DNA from: an uncultured Lachnospiraceae bacterium
GTDB taxonomy: Bacteria; Bacillota; Clostridia; Lachnospirales; Lachnospiraceae
DNA: 59,105 bases
Assembly (NCBI GenBank): GCA_910585205.1
Contig: CAJUCC010000070.1
Coordinates: forward strand, 1 to 59,105
Direction: 5' to 3'
Both the position numbers and the translations under genes were made by a program. Positions 1 through 7,508 of this stretch are shown one piece after another. Under the pieces are notes generated by a model. The model saw only the letters and a program-made list of their open reading frames with translations. It was not told the origin of the DNA and made no database searches. Positions within the stretch are counted from its first letter, which is position 1. Each line of letters starts with the position of its first letter.

Positions 1-81
1 ATAACGGAACACAAATTTCATATACGGAACTGTAAACTACGCACCACCCCATGTGGGAGGAGGCTGCTGAAAAAGTAGATC

Positions 82-128
82 TCACCGCCTATATTTGGTA
101 TAATGTAATTATTCAATACAGGCGGTGA
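82..128 (+). promoter_or_regulatory. Inverted repeat able to sequester the ribosome binding site
   Basis: Nine-base arms at 82-90 and 120-128 (TCACCGCCT / AGGCGGTGA) are exact complements. The right arm contains the ribosome binding site of the gene at 133. The left arm lies upstream of the -10 element at 99-104, so only transcripts entering from outside would fold it. In insertion sequences this arrangement is known to stop read-through transcription from producing transposase; applying that here is inference. Confidence 0.5.
96..104 (+). promoter_or_regulatory. Extended -10 promoter (TGGTATAAT) inside the IS remnant
   Basis: A TG-N-TATAAT extended -10 is present with no good -35 hexamer. 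Predicted start of transcription is near 111, about 22 bases before the ATG at 133. It appears to be the original transposase promoter, now driving a host gene fragment. Confidence 0.5.
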
Positions 129-132
129 TATT

Positions 133-693
133 ATGGTTGAGCAACAACAGAAGTTAGTATTAAGTCCCTACGCGGGCGACTGCGGGCTGTATTCGGGCAC
201 GGACTGGCTGGCGCTGATCCGGGGACTGCGCGGGAGCGGGTTCGACGGCGATCTGATTCTGGATCTGCAGGATACGGTGCAGGCATTTTCACCGCTTCTG
301 CGTCCGCAGGTCCTGGCCCTGGGCAGGGCGACGGCCGACTATTTTGCCATGCAGGTGGGAATTGAGAATGCGCTGAAAAAATATTCGTCCGTTGTGCTGT
401 TCGGCGCGGGCAATATGTGCCGCAATTATATCAAGTGTTACGGAGCAAAGTATCCGCCCCTTTTTACATGCGACAATAACGAAAAACTCTGGGGAACGGA
501 ATTTTGCGGTCTGGAGGTCAGAAGCCCGGAGGCGATGAAAAATCTGCCTGCGGGATGCGGCGTCTTTATCTGCAATACCTATTACCGTGAGATCGAGGCA
601 CAGCTCAGAGCGATGGGCGTGGAAGGGATCGAATATTTTAACGATGAATATCTGCCGTCATATTATTTTGACAGAATCAGGCGGGAGGAATAG
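133..693 (+). CDS. Chimeric protein: IS1182-like N-terminus, truncated TIM-barrel end, Rossmann-like domain
   Basis: 186 residues. Residues 1-15 look like an IS1182-type transposase start. Residues about 23-75 align by eye with the C-terminal end of the neighbouring protein at 697-1656: both have TDW, a [IV]RGL segment, a G-x-x-G-x-L segment and a final YFA. This is therefore the last strand/helix pair of a sugar isomerase-like TIM barrel. Residues about 82-180 form a separate alpha/beta domain opening with VVLFGAGNMCRNYI, a glycine-rich nucleotide-binding-type loop, followed by a CDNN segment. No catalytic barrel remains, so the isomerase function is presumably lost and only the Rossmann-like domain could work. 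The stop is 3 bases before the next ATG. Function unknown. Confidence 0.7.
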   Translation: MVEQQQKLVLSPYAGDCGLYSGTDWLALIRGLRGSGFDGDLILDLQDTVQAFSPLLRPQVLALGRATADYFAMQVGIENALKKYSSVVLFGAGNMCRNYIKCYGAKYPPLFTCDNNEKLWGTEFCGLEVRSPEAMKNLPAGCGVFICNTYYREIEAQLRAMGVEGIEYFNDEYLPSYYFDRIRREE

Positions 694-696
694 GAT

Positions 697-1656
697 ATGC
701 AGGAGATCGGTGTACAGACGAAAAATGTCATAAGGGATGAAAACCCGCAGGAAGGGTTTGCCATGCTGCGGCGGGCGGGCTTTTCCTGTTGTGATTTCAG
801 CCTCAATGCCTATCTGACGAATCAGGCGTTGTATGGCTTTGCGGCCAATGATTTTTTTGATAGGACAGGCCGGGAACTGGAAACCTTTTTTACGCCGCAT
901 AAGAGAGCGGCGGAGCGGGCGGGGATCCGGGTCAGCCAGATGCATATGCCCTATCCCAACTATGTGCCCGGCGCGGGGCCGGAGCTGAATGATTACCTGC
1001 GGTGTGTGGTCGCGCCGAAAAGTCTGGAGATATGCGCTTTTTTCGGCTGCCCGCATATTGTCGTACACGGTTTTAAGCTGGTGCACCATCTGGGTTCGGA
1101 GGCTGCGGAGTGGGAGCGGACGGCGGATTTTCTGGATTATCTTGCCCCCATGGCAAAGGCATACGGCATAACGGTATGTGTGGAAAATCTGTATACGTCT
1201 GTCGGCAGTCATATCGTGGAAGGACCCTGCTGCGACGCGCATATAGCTGCGCGGCGCATTGACCGGTTCAATGAAAAATACGGAGCGGAGGTTTTGGGGT
1301 TTTGTTTCGACACCGGGCATGCCAATCTGGTCGGGATTGATTTGGAACCGTTTCTGACGGTACTGGGGAGACGGCTGAAGGTTTTGCATATACATGACAA
1401 TGACGGCGTTTCCGATCTGCACCAGATTCCCTTTACGTTCACGCGTACCCGGGAAAATCTTCCCTCCACGGACTGGGAGGGATTTGTCAGAGGACTGAAG
1501 GCGGCCGGCTATGCGGGTGTGCTGAATTTTGAAACCGCGCCTGTGCTGACATCGTTTCCGGATGCGATGAAAGAGGAAGCGCTGGGATTTATCGCGGGCA
1601 TTGGGCGGTATTTTGCCGGAGCGCTTTCTGCCGCGCCGGGAGCGGTAACTGTGTGA
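697..1656 (+). CDS. Sugar phosphate isomerase/epimerase-like TIM-barrel protein (AP endonuclease 2 fold)
   Basis: 319 residues, the usual length of the xylose isomerase-like TIM-barrel family. Metal and substrate positions are recognisable as strand-end motifs: HMPYP near residue 89, VVHGF near 123, ENLYTS near 152, CFDTGHAN near 202, HIHDND near 232 and NFETAP near 275. These carry the His, Glu and Asp residues that bind a divalent metal in this family. The ATG at 697 follows a GGAGG by 11 bases and the upstream stop by 3 bases, so it is translationally coupled to the truncated paralogue before it. The exact sugar substrate cannot be read from the sequence. A strong inverted repeat follows the gene. 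Confidence 0.8.
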   Translation: MQEIGVQTKNVIRDENPQEGFAMLRRAGFSCCDFSLNAYLTNQALYGFAANDFFDRTGRELETFFTPHKRAAERAGIRVSQMHMPYPNYVPGAGPELNDYLRCVVAPKSLEICAFFGCPHIVVHGFKLVHHLGSEAAEWERTADFLDYLAPMAKAYGITVCVENLYTSVGSHIVEGPCCDAHIAARRIDRFNEKYGAEVLGFCFDTGHANLVGIDLEPFLTVLGRRLKVLHIHDNDGVSDLHQIPFTFTRTRENLPSTDWEGFVRGLKAAGYAGVLNFETAPVLTSFPDAMKEEALGFIAGIGRYFAGALSAAPGAVTV

Positions 1657-1705
1657 GTGAAATACAAAGATATGTCTGCGCCTGCCGGCGGCTGGCGGGC
1701 CGTGG

Positions 1706-1758
1706 CCGTATGATAAAAAAAGAATCCTGTCAGACAGGATTCTTTTTTTATCATACGG
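1706..1758. terminator. Bidirectional terminator with 26-base perfect arms
   Basis: Two perfectly complementary 26-base arms are separated by a single A. Each arm contains a run of seven A or T, so the structure ends transcripts from either side. It follows the isomerase-like gene directly. Confidence 0.85.
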
Positions 1759-2184
1759 CGGTATCATCTGTTTTGTCAGTGGCAATATTCGCCGGTGTGA
1801 TATAAAAATGTATACAGTCTGCAGTCCTTTCTGTAAGTAACGGTATGACAATACATGGGGGCGGGACTGTTTTTTTGCTGTACTTCCCGTAAGACCTGCC
1901 GAAACTGCTTCGGCGGAGCCGGGTATTCGCTTTGATTACGGGAAATATCTCTGTATCTGCGCTTTACCATACTGACGGTGGAAACAGATGACACCGGCTG
2001 TACTGTGAATGTATCGGAACGTTTTTTTTCTGCGGAAATCCCTCCCTGTTGATATATTCGAATCGTGTATCTTATTGTATATATCGGAAGGAATTGTTAG
2101 AAAAATGATAGAATTATCATCTTTTTTCTGTTTTTATATCCGTTTTGCCGTGCCGGTTTGCGTGTAGCATATTTCGGTGGGTTA
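1759..2184. other. Gene-poor stretch with nested hairpins
   Basis: No convincing gene is seen in this 426-base stretch. A 72-codon minus-strand frame (1776-1994) has no recognisable motif. At 1884-1892 and 1936-1944 there are exact arms TTCCCGTAA/TTACGGGAA enclosing a second hairpin, GCCGAA (1898-1903) with TTCGGC (1909-1914). A weak A-flanked hairpin lies at 2102-2127. Confidence 0.5.
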
Positions 2185-2193
2185 TGATATAAT
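2185..2193 (+). promoter_or_regulatory. Extended -10 promoter for the methyltransferase-lar operon
   Basis: TGATATAAT is a TG-N extended -10 placed 23 bases before the ATG at 2216. No matching -35 hexamer is seen at 17 bases. Confidence 0.5.
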
Positions 2194-2215
2194 TTTTTAC
2201 AGAGAGGACACGAAG

Positions 2216-3061
2216 ATGACAACGTTTATTGCAGACGCGCGTATTGCCCGGGGATACGCGGGCCGGCCGTTCCTGCACCGACAGGTGATGGAAATGGTAC
2301 AGGCTGACTGCCCGGGCATTTCTTTTGCAAACGGTCTGGACGTCGGCTGCGGTGCAGGCCTGTCGGCAAAAGCGCTGCGGCTGATCTGCCGGCAGGTGAC
2401 GGGCATGGATTTGTCGGAAGATATGGTTGCGGCGGCCCGGGCGGCGTGCACGGACGCGGCCTGTACGTTTGTATGCGGCAGCGGAGAGGCGCCGGATTTC
2501 CCGGAAAAGACGTTTGATATTGTGTCGGCGGCAGGGGTAGTGGACTGGCTGGATGTGAATCGCTTTTTGTCCGGTGCAGGACGGGTGCTGCAAAACGGCG
2601 GGACGCTGCTTGTCTATGACTTCTGGATTACCGACAGGATGAAAGACAATCCGGCCTATACCGGGTGGTGGCATAACGATTATCGGAAACGCTTTCCCAA
2701 AGCCGCGGCAGAAGCGGATGCTTTGACGGACGCGGCAGCAGTCAGTCACGGATTCCGGCCGGAAAAGCAGGTGTCTTTTGTGCTGGAGCAGCCTTTTTCG
2801 AGAGCGGGACTTGCCGATTTTCTGATGCTGCAGTCCCGGGTCAATGAACGGATACGGCGGCGCGGGCTGGATGCGGAGGAAGTGCGCAGACAGATGGCGG
2901 ATTCGCTGGCGTCCGTATGCGGGGAAGATGTGCTTTTGTATTTTGACGGCTACTACCGGAGGTATATATATTATGGAGACGAAAGCGATACTGGAAGAGG
3001 TCAGGAGCGGGCGGATGTCGGTGGAGGAGGCGGAGCGTTATTTTCGCCGTCAGCCGTTTGA
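2216..3061 (+). CDS. Class I SAM-dependent methyltransferase
   Basis: 281 residues from the ATG at 2216, chosen because AGAGAGGA precedes it and because the family domain begins here; an in-frame ATG at 2177 lacks a binding site. Motif I is LDVGCGAG at residues 41-48, followed by MDLSEDMV and the motif VVDWLD near 107. The C-terminal half contains YTGWWHNDYRKRF, so the acceptor is not obvious. The frame runs 89 bases into larB and ends in a low-complexity tail that looks non-native, so the natural end may be near residue 252. It leads the nickel-cofactor operon, but the substrate is unknown. Confidence 0.75.
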   Translation: MTTFIADARIARGYAGRPFLHRQVMEMVQADCPGISFANGLDVGCGAGLSAKALRLICRQVTGMDLSEDMVAAARAACTDAACTFVCGSGEAPDFPEKTFDIVSAAGVVDWLDVNRFLSGAGRVLQNGGTLLVYDFWITDRMKDNPAYTGWWHNDYRKRFPKAAAEADALTDAAAVSHGFRPEKQVSFVLEQPFSRAGLADFLMLQSRVNERIRRRGLDAEEVRRQMADSLASVCGEDVLLYFDGYYRRYIYYGDESDTGRGQERADVGGGGGALFSPSAV

Positions 3062-3770
3062 GGAACTCGGCTATGCGAAGCTGGATATGCACCGGGAGAT
3101 ACGTTCCGGATTCCCGGAGGTAATCTACTGCAGCGGCAAAGCGGATGCGCATCTTGTCTCGATTTATCGGAAGCTGTATGAGGCGAACGGTGAGGCATTC
3201 GGGACAAGGGCGGACCGGCATCAGTTTGAGGCGGTAAAGGAAGCGCTGCCGGCGGTCGTTTATGATGAGATTTCCCGTATTCTGAAAATTGAGAAAACGG
3301 AAAAGCGGCGGAGCGGAAGGATTGCAGTCTGTACGGCGGGCACGGCGGATATTCCGGTTGCGGAGGAAGCGGCGCAGACGGCGGAATATTTCGGCAGTTA
3401 TGTGGAACGGATTTATGACGTAGGTGTCAGCGGGTTGCACAGGCTGCTCTCACGCCTGGACAGTATCCAGCGGGCCAATTGTGTGGTCGCCGTGGCGGGC
3501 ATGGAAGGGGCGCTGGCCAGTGTGATCGGCGGGCTGGTGCGCAATCCGGTTATCGCGGTGCCGACATCCGTGGGCTATGGCGCAGGCTTTCATGGAGTGT
3601 CCGCACTGCTGACAATGCTCAATTCCTGTGCCAACGGCATTGCGACGGTAAATATAGACAACGGCTACGGCGCGGGGTATCTGGCGACGCAGATTAACCG
3701 GCTGGCGGAGGGAAAGGGACAGGTGGAAGCGGATGGAGACGGCGGAAAAATACCGGGCGCTGACAGATGA
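2973..3770 (+). CDS. larB: LarB, pyridinium-3,5-biscarboxylic acid mononucleotide synthase
   Basis: 265 residues. LarB carboxylates and hydrolyses nicotinic acid adenine dinucleotide in the first step of nickel-pincer nucleotide synthesis. The C-terminal half is PurE-like: AGTADIPVAEEA (122-133), GMEGALASVIGG (176-187), AVPTSVGYGAGF (195-206) and NIDNGYGAGY (227-236). Cys219 in the LNSCA motif matches the position of the catalytic cysteine known in Lactobacillus LarB. The ATG at 2973 follows CCGGAGG by 9 bases and is preferred over the upstream frame, which is non-native. It overlaps the methyltransferase by 89 bases and larE by 38 bases. Confidence 0.92.
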   Translation: METKAILEEVRSGRMSVEEAERYFRRQPFEELGYAKLDMHREIRSGFPEVIYCSGKADAHLVSIYRKLYEANGEAFGTRADRHQFEAVKEALPAVVYDEISRILKIEKTEKRRSGRIAVCTAGTADIPVAEEAAQTAEYFGSYVERIYDVGVSGLHRLLSRLDSIQRANCVVAVAGMEGALASVIGGLVRNPVIAVPTSVGYGAGFHGVSALLTMLNSCANGIATVNIDNGYGAGYLATQINRLAEGKGQVEADGDGGKIPGADR

Positions 3771-4536
3771 TCTGAGGCGGACGGAATCTGTGGCGGTGGC
3801 GTTTTCGGGCGGCGTGGATTCGACGTTTCTGTTAAAGGCGGCAAAAGAGGCGCTCGGAGATAACGTGATTGCCCTGACGGCGCAGTCCGTATTTTTTCCC
3901 GGCAGGGAACTGGCCGGAGCCAAGGCGTTTTGCGAGGCGGAGGGCATCCGGCAGATTGTTCTGGAAACGGATATCCTGCAGATTCCGGGGCTGCGGGACA
4001 ATCCGTCCGACCGGTGCTATCACTGCAAAAGGGCGCTGTTTCGGAAATTTCTGGAAACGGCGCGGGAAAACGGATTAGCCGCGGTGGCGGAAGGCTCCAA
4101 TGTGGACGACGATGACGATTACCGGCCGGGCATGCGGGCGGTGGCGGAACTGGGGATTCAAAGCCCGCTGCGGCGCGCGGGACTGACAAAAGCGGAGATC
4201 CGGTCTTTGTCCGCCCGGATGGGACTGCCGACATGGAATAAGCCTTCACTCGCCTGCCTGGCCTCCCGTTTCGTGTACGGAGAGAAAATTACCGAAGAAA
4301 AGCTGTCTATGGTGGAGCGGGCGGAAGCGCTGCTTTCGGATATGGGATTCGGGCAGGTCAGGGTACGCATCCACGGGAGGATGGCACGGATTGAGGCAAT
4401 GCCGGAGGCGGTTGCGCGGCTGGCGGAGCGCGACGTGCGGGAACGGATTACGGCGGCGCTGCGGTCATATGGCTTCGCGTATGTGGCACTTGACCTGCAG
4501 GGATACCGCACGGGCAGTATGAACGAGACACTGTAA
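3733..4536 (+). CDS. larE: LarE, ATP-dependent sacrificial sulfur transferase
   Basis: 267 residues. LarE adenylates the pyridinium biscarboxylate and inserts sulfur to give the bis-thiocarboxylic acid that will hold nickel. The PP-loop SGGVDST is at residues 25-31. Cys175 in the motif ACLASR corresponds to the sacrificial cysteine of the Lactobacillus enzyme. Cys95 and Cys98 (DRCYHCK) together with Cys175 make three cysteines, the number used by cluster-dependent LarE proteins, so catalytic sulfur transfer through an iron-sulfur cluster is possible but unproven. The start overlaps the end of larB by 38 bases. Confidence 0.92.
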   Translation: METAEKYRALTDDLRRTESVAVAFSGGVDSTFLLKAAKEALGDNVIALTAQSVFFPGRELAGAKAFCEAEGIRQIVLETDILQIPGLRDNPSDRCYHCKRALFRKFLETARENGLAAVAEGSNVDDDDDYRPGMRAVAELGIQSPLRRAGLTKAEIRSLSARMGLPTWNKPSLACLASRFVYGEKITEEKLSMVERAEALLSDMGFGQVRVRIHGRMARIEAMPEAVARLAERDVRERITAALRSYGFAYVALDLQGYRTGSMNETL

Positions 4537-4568
4537 ATCATGGCGGAAAACGAAAGGAACGCAAAACG

Positions 4569-5864
4569 ATGGGAAAAACTTTGTATCTGGAATGTCTGGC
4601 AGGAATCAGCGGTGATATGACGGTCGCGGCGCTGCTGGATCTGGGGGCCGACGAAGACAGGCTGCGCGCGGCGCTTGCCGGTATCCCGGAAAACGGATTT
4701 TCCGTTGCGGTCGGCAGGGTGAAAAAGGCGGGGATCGACTGCTGTGATTTCCGGGTGATACTGGATGCCGCACATGAAAATCACGATCATGACATGGCAT
4801 ATCTGCATGGGGAGCCGGAGCAGGAGCACAGCCACAGTCATGCGCATTCCCACGCCCATTCCCATTCTCATGTGCATCGGGGGATGGCGGAGATTCGGGC
4901 GATATTGGCGGCCTGTGATATGACAGAACGCGCCAGAGAGACGGCAATGCGGATATTTTCGATTCTGGCACAGGCGGAGTCCAGGGCACATAATGTGCCG
5001 GTGGAGGACGTGCATTTTCACGAAGTGGGTGCCATCGATTCCATCGTGGATATTGTGGCGGCGGCCGTCTGTCTGGACGATCTGGACATTACGGAGGTGA
5101 TTGTGCCGAAGCTGTGCGAGGGCGGCGGTACGGTTCGGTGTCAGCACGGGATATTACCGGTACCAGTGCCCGCGGTGGTCAATATTGTGTCCGCGTATCA
5201 TATACCGCTGGAACTGACGGGCGTGGAGGGCGAGTTTGTGACTCCTACCGGCGCGGCTGTGGCGGCCGCTGTTATGACGTCACAGCAGCTTCCGAAGACG
5301 TTTACCATAGAGAAAACCGGTCTGGGCGCGGGGAAGCGGGAATATGCCCGGCCGGGGATTCTGCGTGCCATGCTGATTGCGCCTGCGGCGGATGGAACGG
5401 ATGAGACCAAAGACAGCATATATAAGCTGGAGACGAATATCGACGACAGCACGGGGGAAGAACTGGGGTATGTTATGGAACGGCTGCTGGAGGCAGGTGC
5501 CAGAGACGTGCATTATATCCCGGCTTATATGAAAAAGAACCGGCCCGGCTGGCAGCTGAACGTAATCTGCGCACAGGCGGATATTCCGGCGCTGGAGCGG
5601 ATTATATTTGCGGAGACGACGACAATCGGCATCCGGCGTATGGAGATGGAGCGGAGCGTTCTTGTGCGGCGGCAGATGACGCTGGAGACGGCGTACGGAA
5701 AAGCGGAGATAAAGATTTGCGGGACGCCGGAGGGCCTGCGGTATTATCCCGAATATGAGAGCGTGGCCGCAATCGGCCGGAAATACGGCATGCCGTACCG
5801 GGAAGCGTACCGGGAACTTGCGGCGCTGGCGGAAAAAAAAGATCAGGGATACGGTGATAGATAG
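4569..5864 (+). CDS. larC: LarC, nickel insertion enzyme for the nickel-pincer cofactor
   Basis: 431 residues in one uninterrupted frame. LarC inserts nickel in a CTP-dependent step. The N-terminus LYLECLAGISGDM is typical. A histidine-rich stretch at residues 69-103, with alternating HSH and HAH, probably binds or stores nickel. In Lactobacillus plantarum the protein is made from two frames by programmed frameshifting; here no frameshift is needed. The C-terminal domain carries NIDDSTGEELGYV and TTIGIR. AAAGGAACGCAAAACG precedes the ATG, 32 bases after larE. Confidence 0.93.
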   Translation: MGKTLYLECLAGISGDMTVAALLDLGADEDRLRAALAGIPENGFSVAVGRVKKAGIDCCDFRVILDAAHENHDHDMAYLHGEPEQEHSHSHAHSHAHSHSHVHRGMAEIRAILAACDMTERARETAMRIFSILAQAESRAHNVPVEDVHFHEVGAIDSIVDIVAAAVCLDDLDITEVIVPKLCEGGGTVRCQHGILPVPVPAVVNIVSAYHIPLELTGVEGEFVTPTGAAVAAAVMTSQQLPKTFTIEKTGLGAGKREYARPGILRAMLIAPAADGTDETKDSIYKLETNIDDSTGEELGYVMERLLEAGARDVHYIPAYMKKNRPGWQLNVICAQADIPALERIIFAETTTIGIRRMEMERSVLVRRQMTLETAYGKAEIKICGTPEGLRYYPEYESVAAIGRKYGMPYREAYRELAALAEKKDQGYGDR

Positions 5865-5876
5865 GAGGAAAGGGCA

Positions 5877-6679
5877 ATGCATATGGCAGACGCTTTGCTG
5901 GCGCCCGCCGCTGCGGGAACGATGTATGTATGTTCCGGTGCAGTGATGTGTTATGCGTCAAAAAAAGTAAGAGAAGCGGAACAGCCGGAAAAAATTCCGG
6001 TTATGGGTGTGATGGGGGCTTTTGTGTTTGCGGCGCAGATGATTAATTTTACAATACCGGGTACGGGTTCTTCGGGGCATCTGTGCGGCGGTATGCTGCT
6101 GTCCGCGATCCTGGGTCCGGCGGCGGGATTTCTGACAATGGCGGGCGTGCTGTTGATTCAGTGCCTTTTGTTTGCCGACGGGGGTCTGCTGGCGCTGGGA
6201 GCCAATATCTGGAATATGGCTTTTTACGGCTGCTTTGTCGGCGGCATGATTGTCTGGAAAGCGATGATGAAGCGGGGAATGTCCCGGCGGCGGATCACGG
6301 CGGCTTCGATTGCGGGCTGCATGGACGGCGGGCACCGGGCGGGGGCCGGCTGAGCCTGAAGCAGACGCTGGCGGTGCTGACAATATCGGCATTTGTGATC
6401 GGGGGCCTGTTGTCGCTGGCGGCTTCTGCGTATCCTGACGGGCTGGAATGGTCGATGGAACGGGTGGCAGGTACGGCAGAGCTTACCGCGTCCGGCGCCG
6501 TTTACGAGACGGCGGCGGAAATGCAGGAGAAGACGGCGCTGCTCCCTGACTATGGCTTCCGGGACAGCGAATCGGCGGCGGGGACGTCGTTTTCCGGCAT
6601 TGTGGGCGGCGCGGCCGTAATCGGCGTGTGCGTTGCCGGGTGTTATGTGCTGCGCTTTTTCCGAAAGAAGGCAGGGTAA
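5877..6679 (+). pseudogene. nikMN: Disrupted nikMN, nickel ECF transporter substrate-binding membrane component
   Basis: The start is strong: AGGAGGAAAGGGCA before ATG, and a protein beginning MHMADALL, the NikM signature in which His2 helps bind nickel. Membrane helices follow to about residue 145. There the frame changes and stops at 6353, just where the last helices of NikM should begin. Another frame then continues with LSLKQTLAVLTISAF, ASAYPDGLEW and a final hydrophobic helix, which is the NikN (PDGLE) part of a NikMN fusion, ending at 6679. About 60-85 codons seem to be missing at the join near 6320-6355, plus a frame change. As written the substrate component would be non-functional. 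Assembly error is possible. Confidence 0.75.
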
Positions 6680-7482
6680 TGGACAGACTGCAGGAGGCGA
6701 TTGCCGCGCTGCATGCGGTGGACACCGATATGGGGGCGGGGCGGAAAGCGAGCCGGATTGATCCGGCGGCGCGGCTGATGGTATGTATGACGTTTTCGCT
6801 TGTGACGGTTTCGTTCGGGAAATATGATCTCCCCGGGCTTATGGGGATGTCGCTGTTTTTGGTGGTCACGGCGATATGGGAAAATATTTCCGTCCGCAGG
6901 GGACTGTACCGGCTGCGGTATCTTGCAGCGGCCGTTATTTTGCTCGGGAGCGCCAATCTTTTTTACGACAGAAATATAGTGTTTTATCTGGGAAACCTGC
7001 CGGTGACAGGCGGTCTGTTGTCCGCACTGACACTGTGCGGCAAGGGGATTTTTACCGTATTTGCAGCATATTTTCTGCTGTGTCTGATCGGAACGGAGGG
7101 GCTCTGCCGGGCGCTGCGCAGACTGGGACTGCCCGGGGGCGCGGTGACAGTGCTGCTGCTGACATGGCGGTATTTGATCGTTCTCTTAAAAGAAGTCCGC
7201 AGGATGTGGCAGGCATACGGAATGCGCGCGCCGGGACAGCGCGGTGTGCGGATGCGCGCCTGGGGTTCTTTTGCAGGACTTTTGCTGCTGCGGAGCATGG
7301 ACAGGGCGGAAACGGTATATCAGAGTATGCTGCTGCGGGGGTATGACGGCGGAGCGCTGCGGGAGACGACGGGCGGGACAAAGGCTGCATACAGTCTGCT
7401 GTACGTGGTCTGCTGGCTGTGTGTTTTTATGATCCTGCGATGCATACCGGTTTTCCGGCTGGCAGGACGTATTTTTTTATAA
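6679..7482 (+). CDS. nikQ: Nickel ECF transporter transmembrane component (CbiQ/EcfT family)
   Basis: 267 residues. The ATG overlaps the nikMN stop in a TAATG arrangement, so translation is coupled. Several hydrophobic helices are visible (about residues 55-75, 85-105, 130-160, 245-265). The cytoplasmic coupling helices carry YGMRAPGQRG and MLLRGYDGG, matching the family's A-R-G and LRG motifs that contact the ATPase. The protein couples ATP hydrolysis by the neighbouring NikO to substrate import. Nickel rather than cobalt specificity is inferred from the upstream MHMADALL signature and the lar genes. Confidence 0.88.
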   Translation: MDRLQEAIAALHAVDTDMGAGRKASRIDPAARLMVCMTFSLVTVSFGKYDLPGLMGMSLFLVVTAIWENISVRRGLYRLRYLAAAVILLGSANLFYDRNIVFYLGNLPVTGGLLSALTLCGKGIFTVFAAYFLLCLIGTEGLCRALRRLGLPGGAVTVLLLTWRYLIVLLKEVRRMWQAYGMRAPGQRGVRMRAWGSFAGLLLLRSMDRAETVYQSMLLRGYDGGALRETTGGTKAAYSLLYVVCWLCVFMILRCIPVFRLAGRIFL

Positions 7483-7508
7483 CAGGAAGATATATGGGAG
7501 GAGACGGC

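Larger units (their letters stand above)
61..177 (+). mobile_element. Remnant of the left end of an IS1182-like insertion sequence
   Basis: The stretch from GGCTGCTGAAAAAGTAG (62-78) through the first codons of the reading frame at 133 resembles, from memory of the family, the left end and transposase start of IS1182-type elements, whose proteins commonly begin with a QQK-[IL]-VLSPY segment. Here the protein starts MVEQQQKLVLSPYAG and then changes abruptly. Codon use switches at the same place from AT-rich (caa caa, tta gta tta agt) to GC-rich (gcg ggc gac tgc ggg ctg). No right end or rest of a transposase is present. The boundary near 172-177 is approximate. Confidence 0.55.

Noticed and set aside
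658..1851. 397-codon minus-strand frame
   Set aside because: Antisense to the TIM-barrel gene, rich in Arg and His as is typical of reversed GC-rich coding sequence, no motif and no ribosome binding site.
1776..1994. 72-codon minus-strand frame as a small gene
   Set aside because: No ribosome binding site or family motif; the region is better described by its hairpins.
4569..5864. Programmed frameshift in larC
   Set aside because: The gene is one continuous frame of normal length here.
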